Below, piece after piece: positions 25,693 through 34,562 of a stretch of 64,000 nt of DNA. The notes under the pieces are model-generated. The model was not told the origin of the DNA. It made no database searches and worked only from the letters and a program-made list of their open reading frames with translations. The DNA lies in the NCBI GenBank assembly GCA_902779085.1, contig CACYZY010000007.1, forward strand, positions 62,001-126,000, given 5' to 3'. Each line of letters opens with the position of its first letter. The stretch's first letter is position 1. Origin of the DNA: an uncultured Bacteroidales bacterium. Lineage in GTDB: Bacteria > Bacteroidota > Bacteroidia > Bacteroidales > Bacteroidaceae. Both the position numbers and the translations under genes were made by a program.

Positions 25693-26718
25693 ATGAGATC
25701 AGTGACGTTTATGGGACTACTGGCCATGGGATTAGCAATGGGTAGTTGTTCAGACAGAAAAGACACACAAGAGAAAGCTCCTATGCGTGTAAAAACAGAA
25801 GTGGTACGATCAACCAGCAACGGTGCAAGTCAATCGTATGTTGGTATCGTGGAAGAACGAGAAGGAACTGCCGTGAGTTTCACTAGCATGGGTGTAGTTC
25901 GTCGTATGTTGGTAAACGAAGGACAAACTGTTAGTCGTGGACAACTTATTGCCGACATGGACGATACATCGGCTCGCAACATGCTGGCCATAGCTGAGTC
26001 TGGTATGGCTCAAGCTAATGATGCTTTACAGCGTTATGGCATGTTACATGACAATGGTTCGCTTCCTGAAGTAAAATGGGTGGAAATACAGACCAAAGTT
26101 CAGCAAGCAGAGTCACAATTGGCTATAGCTAAGAAAAACTTGGCCGACTGCCAACTCATTGCTCCTGTAAGCGGTATTATTGGCAAAAAGAACGTTAATG
26201 CCGGCGAGACCGCCATGCCCTCTATGGCTATCGTAACCATTCTTGACATCAGCAGCGTGAAAGTTAAGATCTCAGTACCGGAAACTGAAATCAAGCAAAT
26301 TGACGACAATACAGAGACTCTGATTGATGTAGAGGCTGCAGGAAAGCAAGTGAAGGGCGGACTGATAGAAAAGGGTGTGCAGGCAGATGCCTTGACACAC
26401 ACCTACCCTGTGCGTATCAATGTTGAAAACGCAGACCGCAAGTTACTTCCTGGCATGGTAGCCAATGTAAGATTAGATAATGGTAATAGCACATCAGCAG
26501 CCTTCCCTACCCTGCCTGTAACCAGTGTGCAGAAAAGAGCTGATGGTTCGATGTTCGTATGGGTGATAGATAACGAAAATACCTCTCACCGCAAGACAGT
26601 AAACATTGGTCATACCATGGGTACTCGCATCGTAATAACAGATGGTATCACAGATGGACAGCGCGTTGTAACTGAAGGGTATCAAAAACTGAGTGAAGGA
26701 ACCAAAGTAGCTTATTGA
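25693..26718 (+). CDS. RND efflux periplasmic adaptor (membrane fusion protein)
   Basis: 341 residues. Lipoprotein signal with MGSCSD, so anchored in the periplasm. HlyD/AcrA layout: lipoyl half-motif VRRMLVNEGQTVSRGQLIADMDD near 70-92, a helical hairpin (95-145), the second half LIAPVSGIIGKKNVNAGETA, then a beta barrel and a membrane-proximal domain. Links the inner-membrane pump to the outer-membrane channel encoded downstream. No regulator gene is adjacent. Confidence 0.93.
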   Translation: MRSVTFMGLLAMGLAMGSCSDRKDTQEKAPMRVKTEVVRSTSNGASQSYVGIVEEREGTAVSFTSMGVVRRMLVNEGQTVSRGQLIADMDDTSARNMLAIAESGMAQANDALQRYGMLHDNGSLPEVKWVEIQTKVQQAESQLAIAKKNLADCQLIAPVSGIIGKKNVNAGETAMPSMAIVTILDISSVKVKISVPETEIKQIDDNTETLIDVEAAGKQVKGGLIEKGVQADALTHTYPVRINVENADRKLLPGMVANVRLDNGNSTSAAFPTLPVTSVQKRADGSMFVWVIDNENTSHRKTVNIGHTMGTRIVITDGITDGQRVVTEGYQKLSEGTKVAY

Positions 26719-26723
26719 TTAAG

Positions 26724-29700
26724 ATGAAAGAGAAAAAAATCAATTGGTTCAAATGGCCGTTGGAACATTATTCTATTTCGTTGCTTCTGGTCGTAATTTT
26801 TTTCATAATGGGTATTTACGGTATGTACGTGATGCCCAAAGATGAGTTTCCTGCTTTCACCATCCGTCAAGGCGTGGTGATTGGAGTCTATCCTGGTGCC
26901 ACTGCAGAGGAAGTTGAGGAACAGCTCACCAAGCCATTGGAGCGTTATTTGTTTACTTATCAGGAGGTAAATCGCGCTAAGACCACCTCTACATCACAAA
27001 ACGGCATGTGCATCGTTATGGTGCGCCTCAACGATGAGGTAAACAACAAAGATGAAGTATGGAGCAAGGTAAAGCACGGCATTAATACTTTTAAATCAAA
27101 TCTACCAAGTGGTGTATTGACAGTAATGGTGAATGATGATTTCGGGAACACCAGTGCTCTGCTCATCGCTATGGAAAGTGCTCAACGTAGCTATCGTGAA
27201 CTGCACGAATATACAGACCAGTTAAGCGATCGTTTACGCCGTATTGAATCGGTAGCCAATGTCAATATTTATGGTGATAAAAAAGAGCAAATCAGTTTGT
27301 ATATCGACCGCCAGCGCCTACAAGCCTACGGCATCGGCCAGCAAGCTCTTATGGCCCAATTGCAGGCACAAGGCCTCACCACCATAAGTGGCAGTATCGT
27401 AAGTGATACCCAACAGACGCCTATTCATGTTAATCCCATAGATAACAACGAGGAAGAATTAGCTAATCTCATCATCTTCAACGATGCCACCTCTGGCAAA
27501 GTGGTGCGTGTACGGGATGTTGCACGTGTAGTGCGCGAATATGACCTGTCTGACAATTATATAGAGCAGAACGGACATCCATGCGTGCTCATCTCAATGG
27601 AGATGGTTCCTGGCAATAACATTGTGATGTACGGCAAGGAAGTTGATAAGGTGCTAGACGAGTTTCGCCAAGATGTTTTACCTGACGACGTGACCATTAC
27701 CCGTATCGCTGATCAACCTAAGGTTGTGGGCGGAAGTGTCAGTTCCTTCCTCCGAGACCTTATTATCTCAATGATAGTCATCGTTATAGTGATGCTATTG
27801 TTGTTCCCGTTGCGTTCAGCCATTGTTGCTGCCATCACCGTTCCTATAAGTACTTTTATCTCGGTGGCGGTTATGTATATGTGTGGCATCGAACTGAATA
27901 TGGTGACGCTGGCTGCCCTTATCGTGGTATTGGGAATGGTGGTTGACAACTCTATTGTGGTGATTGACGGCTATCTGGAATACATTGGCAAGGGTATCGC
28001 GCCTAAAGAAGCTGCCATAGAATCAGCTAAACAGTATTTCATGCCAATGTCGCTCGCTACCCTTTGTATCTGTATCATCTTCTACCCGTTACTCTACACC
28101 ATGAAGGGTGCTTTTCACGATGCATTGGAAGAGTTTCCATTGACTATCACAATTAACCTAGTGGTATCTCTTTTCTTGGCTGTGATGGTCATTCCTTTCT
28201 TAGAGGTGCTGATTATCAAACCTGAAAAAGTACTAAACACAAAAAAGAAAGACAAACGTTCACTCACCGATATCGTGCAACAGACTTATGATAAGGTATT
28301 AGACATTACATTCCAACATCCATGGGCAACAATAGCAGGTGGTATAGGATTGGTGATTCTTTCTTCACTCATTGTGCCCACATTGAAAGTTCGACTTTTC
28401 CCTTATGCTGACCGTGACCAGTTTGCTGTAGAAATATTTCTGCCCGAGAGCAAGGGCTTAGATGATACACGTGCAATAGCTGACTCATTGCGTCAGGTGT
28501 TGCAAAATGACAAAGACATTACAAACATCACCAGTTTCATTGGTTGCTCATCACCACGTTTCCAAGTGACTTATGCGCCACAAATAGCAGGGCGCAACTA
28601 TGCACAGTTTATTGTCAATACCTCTTCTCAAAATGCCACGCTAAAATTACTAGCTAAATACCAGCCCGAATGGAGCGAGGCATATCCTGAAGCTTATATC
28701 CGCTTCAAACGCTTAGACTACTTAGAGGTTACAGAATTGGAATACCGCTTTTATGGCGATGATTTAGAAGCATTACACGAGGCAGGCGAACAACTGATGG
28801 CACGTATGCGTGAAATGCCAGAGGTAGAATGGGTACATAGCGACTTCTTTAATCCCTATCCTATCATCAATGTTAACCTAGACCCAGTAACTTCCGCACA
28901 ATTAGGCATCAACCGTGCGAGAGCTTCGCTGGGCTTAGCTACTGTTACCAACGATCTTCAGGTGGGTAGTATCTGGGAAGGAGACTATAACCTTCCTGTA
29001 GTATTGAAAAACAGCAACGAGCTCACTTATTCTGACATTGAGAACCTAGGTATTACCTCCCCTATTGCCATGCTATCATCAAGTTTACAGAGTATAGGCA
29101 GCAACTTCGCTGCTAATGGCAATGTTCCCTTACGCCAGTTTGCTAAGGTAGCTCCTTCTTGGAAAGAAAGTCGCATTATGCACAGAAGCGGCGAACGATG
29201 CCTCACGGTAACAGGTCAGTTTGCCCAAGGCGTTTATGCTGCTCCTGTTGAGAGCCGGATTGCCGACATTATGGAAAACGAACTCAATCTTCCAAACGGC
29301 ATACGCACCGAGGTAGGTGGTGAGATAGAATACGATGCCGAAGCGCTACCACAAATTTTCGGTGGAGTCGCTATCTCTATGGTGATTATTTTCTTCTTCT
29401 TGCTATTCAACTTCAAAAAGTATGGTATCACCACCGTGTGTATTGCAGCTCTAGGCTTGATGATGCCAGGAGCATTGCTGGGTCTCGGATTGATGGACCG
29501 TACTTTAGGACTAACTTCTGTCATGGGCTTTATTACCTTGATGGGTATGATCATGCGTAATGAGATTTTAATTTTTGAGCATGCTAATGATCTTGTGAAG
29601 AAGTTTGTAGATGAACATCCACGCCCTGCTTTCGTAAACAAGGAGATGAAGCGCGAATACTACAAGCAGTATAACGAAGCCGTGAAACAAGCTGCCAGAG

Positions 29701-29894
29701 ATGCTGGCAGTCGACGCATGGTACCCATCTTCCTTACCACAGCCACTACTGCTGTGGGAGTAATACCTATGATTATTGCTCAGACATCGTTCTGGATGCC
29801 TGTGGGTGTTACCATCTTTGCAGGAGGCATTGGTTCACTCATTATGGTAGTTACAGTATTACCAGTAGTATATTGGAAAGTTTCGCTTAAGTAA
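26724..29894 (+). CDS. RND efflux transporter permease
   Basis: 1056 residues, full length for an RND pump: TM1 (SISLLLVVIFFIMGIYG), a large periplasmic loop, TM2-6 from about residue 335, a second periplasmic loop and TM7-12. The proton-relay helix TM4 reads VVLGMVVDNSIVVID, with the first Asp kept and the second replaced by Asn, as in some HAE-type pumps. The ATG at 26724 is chosen over TTG 26715. Starts five bases after the adaptor stop. Substrate range unknown. Confidence 0.94.
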   Translation: MKEKKINWFKWPLEHYSISLLLVVIFFIMGIYGMYVMPKDEFPAFTIRQGVVIGVYPGATAEEVEEQLTKPLERYLFTYQEVNRAKTTSTSQNGMCIVMVRLNDEVNNKDEVWSKVKHGINTFKSNLPSGVLTVMVNDDFGNTSALLIAMESAQRSYRELHEYTDQLSDRLRRIESVANVNIYGDKKEQISLYIDRQRLQAYGIGQQALMAQLQAQGLTTISGSIVSDTQQTPIHVNPIDNNEEELANLIIFNDATSGKVVRVRDVARVVREYDLSDNYIEQNGHPCVLISMEMVPGNNIVMYGKEVDKVLDEFRQDVLPDDVTITRIADQPKVVGGSVSSFLRDLIISMIVIVIVMLLLFPLRSAIVAAITVPISTFISVAVMYMCGIELNMVTLAALIVVLGMVVDNSIVVIDGYLEYIGKGIAPKEAAIESAKQYFMPMSLATLCICIIFYPLLYTMKGAFHDALEEFPLTITINLVVSLFLAVMVIPFLEVLIIKPEKVLNTKKKDKRSLTDIVQQTYDKVLDITFQHPWATIAGGIGLVILSSLIVPTLKVRLFPYADRDQFAVEIFLPESKGLDDTRAIADSLRQVLQNDKDITNITSFIGCSSPRFQVTYAPQIAGRNYAQFIVNTSSQNATLKLLAKYQPEWSEAYPEAYIRFKRLDYLEVTELEYRFYGDDLEALHEAGEQLMARMREMPEVEWVHSDFFNPYPIINVNLDPVTSAQLGINRARASLGLATVTNDLQVGSIWEGDYNLPVVLKNSNELTYSDIENLGITSPIAMLSSSLQSIGSNFAANGNVPLRQFAKVAPSWKESRIMHRSGERCLTVTGQFAQGVYAAPVESRIADIMENELNLPNGIRTEVGGEIEYDAEALPQIFGGVAISMVIIFFFLLFNFKKYGITTVCIAALGLMMPGALLGLGLMDRTLGLTSVMGFITLMGMIMRNEILIFEHANDLVKKFVDEHPRPAFVNKEMKREYYKQYNEAVKQAARDAGSRRMVPIFLTTATTAVGVIPMIIAQTSFWMPVGVTIFAGGIGSLIMVVTVLPVVYWKVSLK

Positions 29895-29958
29895 GAGCAA
29901 AGGTAAGTTTGCATAGACTATGAACTTGAGTCTTTATGAAAAGTAAATCATTAACGTT

Positions 29959-31302
29959 ATGAAAAGAATAATAATAGTATTAAGCATACTTTGCTATGGT
30001 GTAGTTCAGGCACAGCAAACCTATTCACTAGAGCAAATCCTCGACTCTGCTCGCCATAATAACATCACATTGCGCAATGCTAAGCGCAGTGTAGATGCCG
30101 CAGAGCAGCAACGTAAGGAAGCTTTCACCAAGTACTTCCCTACCATAAGCGGTACAGGTTTCTGGTTCAAGGCCAACAAGGGTATGGCGAAGATGGACAT
30201 CAACATGTCCGACTACATCACCCCAGAGATTGCAGCTAGCATTGCCCAGTCGGGCATAATACCCATTGAAGCATTGGCTTCGTTGGGGCAACCTATGAGT
30301 ATAGAGATGATGAAGAAAGGTGTAATGGGCAGTGTGGTAGCTATGCAACCAGTATTTGCTGGTGGGCAAATCATAAACGGCAACAAGCTTGCTAAGGTGG
30401 GTGAAGATGTAAGCCGTCTACAATTGGAGCTTTCTGAGAACGAAGTGGAGAAGACTGCCGAGCAATACTACTGGCAAATTGTATCTTTGGAAGAAAAGCT
30501 CAATACGGTGAATGCTGTAGAGAACCTGTTAGCAGACATCAACAAAGATGTAACGGTAGCTGTAAAAGCTGGTGTAGCCATGCGCAATGACCTGTTGCAG
30601 GTGGAACTACGCCAGAATGATGTAGAAAGCCAAAAACTCACATTAAACAACAGTATCTCTATTCTGCGCATGATATTGGCACAGTATTGTGGTTTGCAGT
30701 CTACAGATTTCACCTTGTCTTACGACCCAGAGGTGCAATCACCCATGCTAGAGAAGCAAGACCATCAGTTGGCATTGCTTAACACACCTACCTACAAACT
30801 ATTGGATAAGCAAGTTGAAGCTGCCAAATTACAACATAAGATGACGGTGGGCAGTTATCTACCTACTGTAGCTGTAGGTGGTGGTCTAGTATATCACAAC
30901 ATGATGGAATCAGGCCATTCGTTCGGTATGTTGATGGCTACAGTAAGTATTCCCATATCAGATTGGTGGGGAGGTTCTCATGCCATTAAACGTAAGAAGA
31001 TAGAACGTCAGAAGGCTATCGACCAATTAGCTGATAATTCTGAGTTGCTGAAAATCAACATGCAGAGTGCCTGGAACAATCTAGAGGAAGCTTATAAACA
31101 ACTCACAATTGCTCAGCGCAGCATCGAACAGGCGACAGAGAATCTACGATTGAATCGCAATTTCTATCAGGCCGGCACCAGTACCATGAGTGACCTACTG
31201 GAAGCCCAGTTGCTCTACCAACAAGCACTAGACAAACGTACCGATGCCTACACCAACTACCAAAACAAACTCTTAGCATACAAACAAGCTGTGGGAGAAT
31301 AA
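29959..31302 (+). CDS. TolC-family outer-membrane efflux channel
   Basis: 447 residues with a signal peptide ending in VQAQQ (about 20) and two repeats of long amphipathic helices with short beta strands, the OEP fold (SLEQILDSARHNNITL; TSTMSDLLEAQLLYQQALDKRTDAYTNY split over the second repeat). Completes the tripartite pump with the two upstream genes; gap of 64 bp. Confidence 0.92.
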   Translation: MKRIIIVLSILCYGVVQAQQTYSLEQILDSARHNNITLRNAKRSVDAAEQQRKEAFTKYFPTISGTGFWFKANKGMAKMDINMSDYITPEIAASIAQSGIIPIEALASLGQPMSIEMMKKGVMGSVVAMQPVFAGGQIINGNKLAKVGEDVSRLQLELSENEVEKTAEQYYWQIVSLEEKLNTVNAVENLLADINKDVTVAVKAGVAMRNDLLQVELRQNDVESQKLTLNNSISILRMILAQYCGLQSTDFTLSYDPEVQSPMLEKQDHQLALLNTPTYKLLDKQVEAAKLQHKMTVGSYLPTVAVGGGLVYHNMMESGHSFGMLMATVSIPISDWWGGSHAIKRKKIERQKAIDQLADNSELLKINMQSAWNNLEEAYKQLTIAQRSIEQATENLRLNRNFYQAGTSTMSDLLEAQLLYQQALDKRTDAYTNYQNKLLAYKQAVGE

Positions 31303-31340
31303 CGGCCCTAAACTACCTATTCTGCAACATTTTTTACTGC

Positions 31341-31369
31341 AATGCCTCGCGTCACTTGACCGAGGCATT
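31341..31369. terminator. Hairpin after the efflux operon
   Basis: AATGCCTCG (31341-31349) pairs perfectly with CGAGGCATT (31361-31369), extended inside by GTCA/TGAC with one bulged C. No T-run follows, so it may be a 3'-end processing or stability element, or a weak terminator. Confidence 0.5.
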
Positions 31370-31388
31370 ACTATTACCCGTCGCAATA

Positions 31389-31564
31389 CTTGTTATGAGT
31401 CATTGCAGTATCTCCTATGGGGGTATAACATATATTGCGATAACCCATGGCAGATACTGCGGTCAGTAATAACAAGCATTAACCATAGGGATAGCAAGCT
31501 TTAGTCATAGAGATAGCAGATACTACCCATAGGGTTAGGAGACATTAACCATAGGGATACAAAA
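31389..31564. repeat. Degenerate 22-bp-period tandem repeat (CCATAGGG core)
   Basis: Cores at 31483 (CCATAGGG), 31505 (TCATAGAG), 31527 (CCATAGGG) and 31549 (CCATAGGG) are spaced exactly 22 bp. The four units at 31477-31564 share the pattern nnnTAnnCATAGnGnTAnnAnn. Continuing the 22-bp register leftward gives weaker units (31455, 31433, 31411 and 31389), among them ATAACAAG and the inverted core CCTATGG at 31414-31420. The cores are imperfect palindromes, e.g. CTACCCATAGGGTTAG. Non-coding, between convergent genes. Function unknown. Confidence 0.7.
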
Positions 31565-31576
31565 GTTCACTCAATC

Positions 31577-31605
31577 AAAAAAGGGGTGCTGTATACAGCG
31601 CCCCT
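31577..31605 (-). terminator. metY terminator
   Basis: Stem AGGGGTGCTGT (31582-31592) / ACAGCGCCCCT (31595-31605) with one G-T wobble; on the minus strand it is followed by six T (31582-31577). Confidence 0.88.
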
Positions 31606-31623
31606 GAATAAAATCTGATAAAA

Positions 31624-32901
31624 TCAAATCTTCTGCATCGCCTGCTCAAGATCGGCTATAATGTCATTGACATTCTCAATGCCGACAGAAAGACGGATAA
31701 GGTCAGGAGCCACACCTGCTTCACGAAGTTGTTCGTCACTGAGTTGACGATGAGTATGGCTAGCAGGATGTAACACACAAGTACGGGCATCAGCCACATG
31801 CGTCACTATAGCCACAAAAACAAGGGCATCCATAAAGCGCACAGCCTCTTCGCGTGTTCCTTTCAGGCCAAAGGCTATGACACCACAAGAACCATTGGGT
31901 AGGTATTTCTGTGCAAGTTTGTAATACTTATTACCTTTCAAACCACAATAATTCACCCATGCCACCTTAGGATTAGCTTGCAACCACTCGGCCACCTTCT
32001 GGGCATTTTCACAATGGCGTGGCATGCGCAAATGTAATGTTTCCAAACCTAAGTTCAACAAGAAACAATTCTGTGGACCAGGGATAGAGCCTAAGTCACG
32101 CATGAGCTGACTTACTATCTTCGTGATGTATGCCTTCTTGCCAAAAGCCTTGGTATAAGTAAGTCCATGATAGCTCTCGTCTGGAGTAGTAAGGCCTGGG
32201 AACTTGTCAGCATAAGCTTCCCAATCGAAGTTGCCACTATCAACTACGGCACCACCCACCTGGGTAGCATGACCATCCATATACTTGGTAGTGCTATGCG
32301 TTACGATGTCGCACCCCCACTCAAAAGGACGGCAGTTGATCGGTGTAGCAAAGGTATTGTCTACTATCAGTGGTACACCATGTTTGTGTGCCATCTTGGC
32401 AAAGCGCTCAATATCGAACACATTGCCACCAGGGTTAGAGATTGTCTCACCAAAGAAACACTTGGTATTAGGACGGAAAGCTGCTTCAATTTGTTCGTCG
32501 CTCCAATCAGGATCTACAAACGTGCACTCTATACCTAATTTCTTCAAAGTAACGCCAAAGAGGTTGAATGTGCCACCATAGATGGTATTAGAGGTAATAA
32601 AATGGTCGCCTGCCTGGCAGATATTGAAGATAGCATAGAAGTTGGCTGCCTGACCCGATGAGGTAAGCACACAGCCTACGCCACCTTCCAGCTCGTTAAT
32701 TTTGGCAGCTACAGCATCGTTGGTAGGATTTGCCAATCGGGTATAAAAATAGCCTTCAGCCTTAAGGTCGAACAAATCGGCCATTTCCTCTGTACTGCTA
32801 TATTTAAATGTAGTGCTCTGATAAATAGGTAATACGCGTGGTTCGCCATTTTTTGGCTGCCATCCACCTTGCACACAAATGGTCTCTAAATTTTTCTTCA
32901 T
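31624..32901 (-). CDS. metY: O-acetylhomoserine sulfhydrylase (homocysteine synthase)
   Basis: PLP enzyme of the Cys/Met metabolism family that makes homocysteine from O-acetylhomoserine and sulfide. 425 residues, longer than MetB/MetC and typical of MetY. The PLP lysine is in VTHSTTKYMDGH; other family motifs are TRLANPTNDAV, SSGQAANFYAI and VDNTFATP, and LSVGIENVNDII at the C-terminus. Single-gene unit, divergent from trpS. Confidence 0.93.
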   Translation of the reverse strand: MKKNLETICVQGGWQPKNGEPRVLPIYQSTTFKYSSTEEMADLFDLKAEGYFYTRLANPTNDAVAAKINELEGGVGCVLTSSGQAANFYAIFNICQAGDHFITSNTIYGGTFNLFGVTLKKLGIECTFVDPDWSDEQIEAAFRPNTKCFFGETISNPGGNVFDIERFAKMAHKHGVPLIVDNTFATPINCRPFEWGCDIVTHSTTKYMDGHATQVGGAVVDSGNFDWEAYADKFPGLTTPDESYHGLTYTKAFGKKAYITKIVSQLMRDLGSIPGPQNCFLLNLGLETLHLRMPRHCENAQKVAEWLQANPKVAWVNYCGLKGNKYYKLAQKYLPNGSCGVIAFGLKGTREEAVRFMDALVFVAIVTHVADARTCVLHPASHTHRQLSDEQLREAGVAPDLIRLSVGIENVNDIIADLEQAMQKI

Positions 32902-32934
32902 ATTATCATGTATTATTTACTTTCATCTTAAATC

Positions 32935-32966
32935 GTTGGCAAAGATAATAAATTTTCCTATCTTTG
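32935..32966. promoter_or_regulatory. Overlapping divergent promoters of metY and trpS
   Basis: Plus strand: GTTG (32935-32938), 20 bp, TATCTTTG (32959-32966) for trpS. Minus strand: TATCTTTG (32947-32940) for metY. The two -7 boxes form a perfect 8-bp inverted repeat CAAAGATA / TATCTTTG with an 11-bp spacer, so the polymerase footprints must overlap. Confidence 0.7.
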
Positions 32967-32997
32967 CACGCTATTAAAATAAATCATTATTAAAGAA

Positions 32998-33987
32998 ATG
33001 GAAAAAGTAGTAAGCGGCATTCGTCCTACAGGTAACCTGCATTTAGGTAACTATTTTGGAGCAGTGAAGAGCTTCGTGGCTATGCAAGACAAATATCAAA
33101 GTATGTTTTTCATTGCCGACTGGCATTCATTGACGACACATCCTAAACCAGAGAATATACAGAATAGCGCACGCACAATATTAGCAGAATACTTAGCTTG
33201 TGGTATTGATCCCCAGAAGGCACCAATCTATGTACAAAGCGATGTAAAGGAAACCCTGGAGCTGTATCTGTATCTGAACATGAACACCTACTTAGGTGAA
33301 CTGGAACGTGTGACCACTTTTAAGGAGAAAGCCCGCAAGCAACCAGACAATGTGAATGCTGGCCTGTTGACCTACCCTACTTTGATGGCTGCTGACGTAC
33401 TGCAGCACAGGGCACACAAGGTGCCAGTCGGCAAGGACCAGGAGCAGAACATGGAGATGATGCGCAAATGCGCCCGCCGTTTTAACAATATATATGGTGT
33501 AGAGTTTTTCCCAGAACCTCAGAACTTCTACTTTAACGCAACGGCACTGAAAGTGCCTGGACTGGATGGCAGTGGCAAGATGGGCAAGAGCGAAGGCAAC
33601 TGTATCTATTTGCGAGATGATGACAAGACCATTCGCAAGAAAGTGATGAAGGCTGTGACTGATAATGGTCCACAAGAGCCGAACAGCAAGCGTCCAGAGG
33701 TAATTGAGAATCTGTTTACCTTTTTGAAGATAGCCTCTACTCCTGAAGCTTATCAGTATTTTGATGAAAAGTGGAACGACTGCACACTACGTTATGGCGA
33801 CTTGAAAAAACAGATAGCAGAAGATTTGGTGAACATCGTAGCTCCTATCCGTGAAAAGATTGAGGAATACAGTGCCAATACAGTATTACTTGACAAGGTA
33901 GCGAAAGAAGGTGCCGAGTATGCGCGCCAAAGTGCATCGGAGACACTGAAAGAGGTTCGTAAGATTATTGGCTTTAGAATCTATTGA
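32998..33987 (+). CDS. trpS: Tryptophanyl-tRNA synthetase
   Basis: Charges tRNA-Trp. Class I synthetase of 329 residues: HIGH-type motif PTGNLHLGNYFGA (11-23), KMSKS-type motif KMGKSEGN (about 196-203), and the Trp/ATP site VGKDQEQNMEM. Its activity sets the level of charged tRNA-Trp that the leader peptide at 1241 would sense. A GNAT gene follows after 17 bp. Confidence 0.95.
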   Translation: MEKVVSGIRPTGNLHLGNYFGAVKSFVAMQDKYQSMFFIADWHSLTTHPKPENIQNSARTILAEYLACGIDPQKAPIYVQSDVKETLELYLYLNMNTYLGELERVTTFKEKARKQPDNVNAGLLTYPTLMAADVLQHRAHKVPVGKDQEQNMEMMRKCARRFNNIYGVEFFPEPQNFYFNATALKVPGLDGSGKMGKSEGNCIYLRDDDKTIRKKVMKAVTDNGPQEPNSKRPEVIENLFTFLKIASTPEAYQYFDEKWNDCTLRYGDLKKQIAEDLVNIVAPIREKIEEYSANTVLLDKVAKEGAEYARQSASETLKEVRKIIGFRIY

Positions 33988-34004
33988 ATTTCCTTCTATT
34001 GAAG

Positions 34005-34511
34005 ATGGGAAAGATACAAATACGGCACACTACTCTGAAAGACCTGCCTACCATTCTAGCATTGATAGAGAATGGCAGACAGATTATGAGGAGTGACGGT
34101 AATTTACATCAATGGAGTGGCGACAGTCCATCAACTGATTTAATCATAAAGGATATAGAGAACGGATACAGCTATTTGTGTATTGAGGACGGAAAAGCCA
34201 TCGGCACATATGCCTTTATCCCAGGTCCTGATCCCACGTACTTGAAGATTTATGAAGGAGCATGGGTGGAAACAAAGAGTCCATATTACGTGATACACCG
34301 TATGGCAAGTACGCCTGAAAGTCATGGCGTCTTTTCTGCTACCATGGATTATTGCTTCCAAGTAACCAACAATATCCGCATTGATACACACCGAGATAAC
34401 CACATCATGCAGCATAATCTATTAAAGCATGGTTTTCAGTATTGTGGGATAATATATCTCGTGAATGGAGATGAGAGGTTAGCGTATCAACGATTGAACA
34501 ATGAACATTAA
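34005..34511 (+). CDS. GNAT-family N-acetyltransferase
   Basis: 168 residues from ATG 34005 (MGKIQIRHTTLKD); the TTG-initiated frame from 33984 is inside trpS. Acetyl-CoA-dependent transferase fold: IRHTTLKDLPTILALIENGRQ at the N-terminus in two helices, strand YLCIEDGKAIGTYAF, then IHRMASTPESHGV and the C-terminal RIDTHRDNHIMQHNLLKHGF. The A-motif is atypical, lacking a clear Q/RxxGxG/A. Acceptor unknown. Likely co-transcribed with trpS and ended by a hairpin. Confidence 0.8.
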   Translation: MGKIQIRHTTLKDLPTILALIENGRQIMRSDGNLHQWSGDSPSTDLIIKDIENGYSYLCIEDGKAIGTYAFIPGPDPTYLKIYEGAWVETKSPYYVIHRMASTPESHGVFSATMDYCFQVTNNIRIDTHRDNHIMQHNLLKHGFQYCGIIYLVNGDERLAYQRLNNEH

Positions 34512-34513
34512 AT

Positions 34514-34546
34514 AAAAAAGGCTGCAGAATACTGCAGCCTTTAATA
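34514..34546. terminator. Bidirectional terminator between GNAT gene and phosphohexomutase
   Basis: AAAGGCTGCAG (34517-34527) / CTGCAGCCTTT (34532-34542), 11 bp perfect, loop AATA, with A-run on the left and T-rich right flank. Suits both convergent genes. Confidence 0.85.
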
Positions 34547-34562
34547 ATTAGTCTGTAAAAGA

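Noticed and set aside
31389..31564. CRISPR array
   Set aside because: Period of 22 bp is too short, units are degenerate and contiguous, there are no unique spacers, and no cas genes are present.
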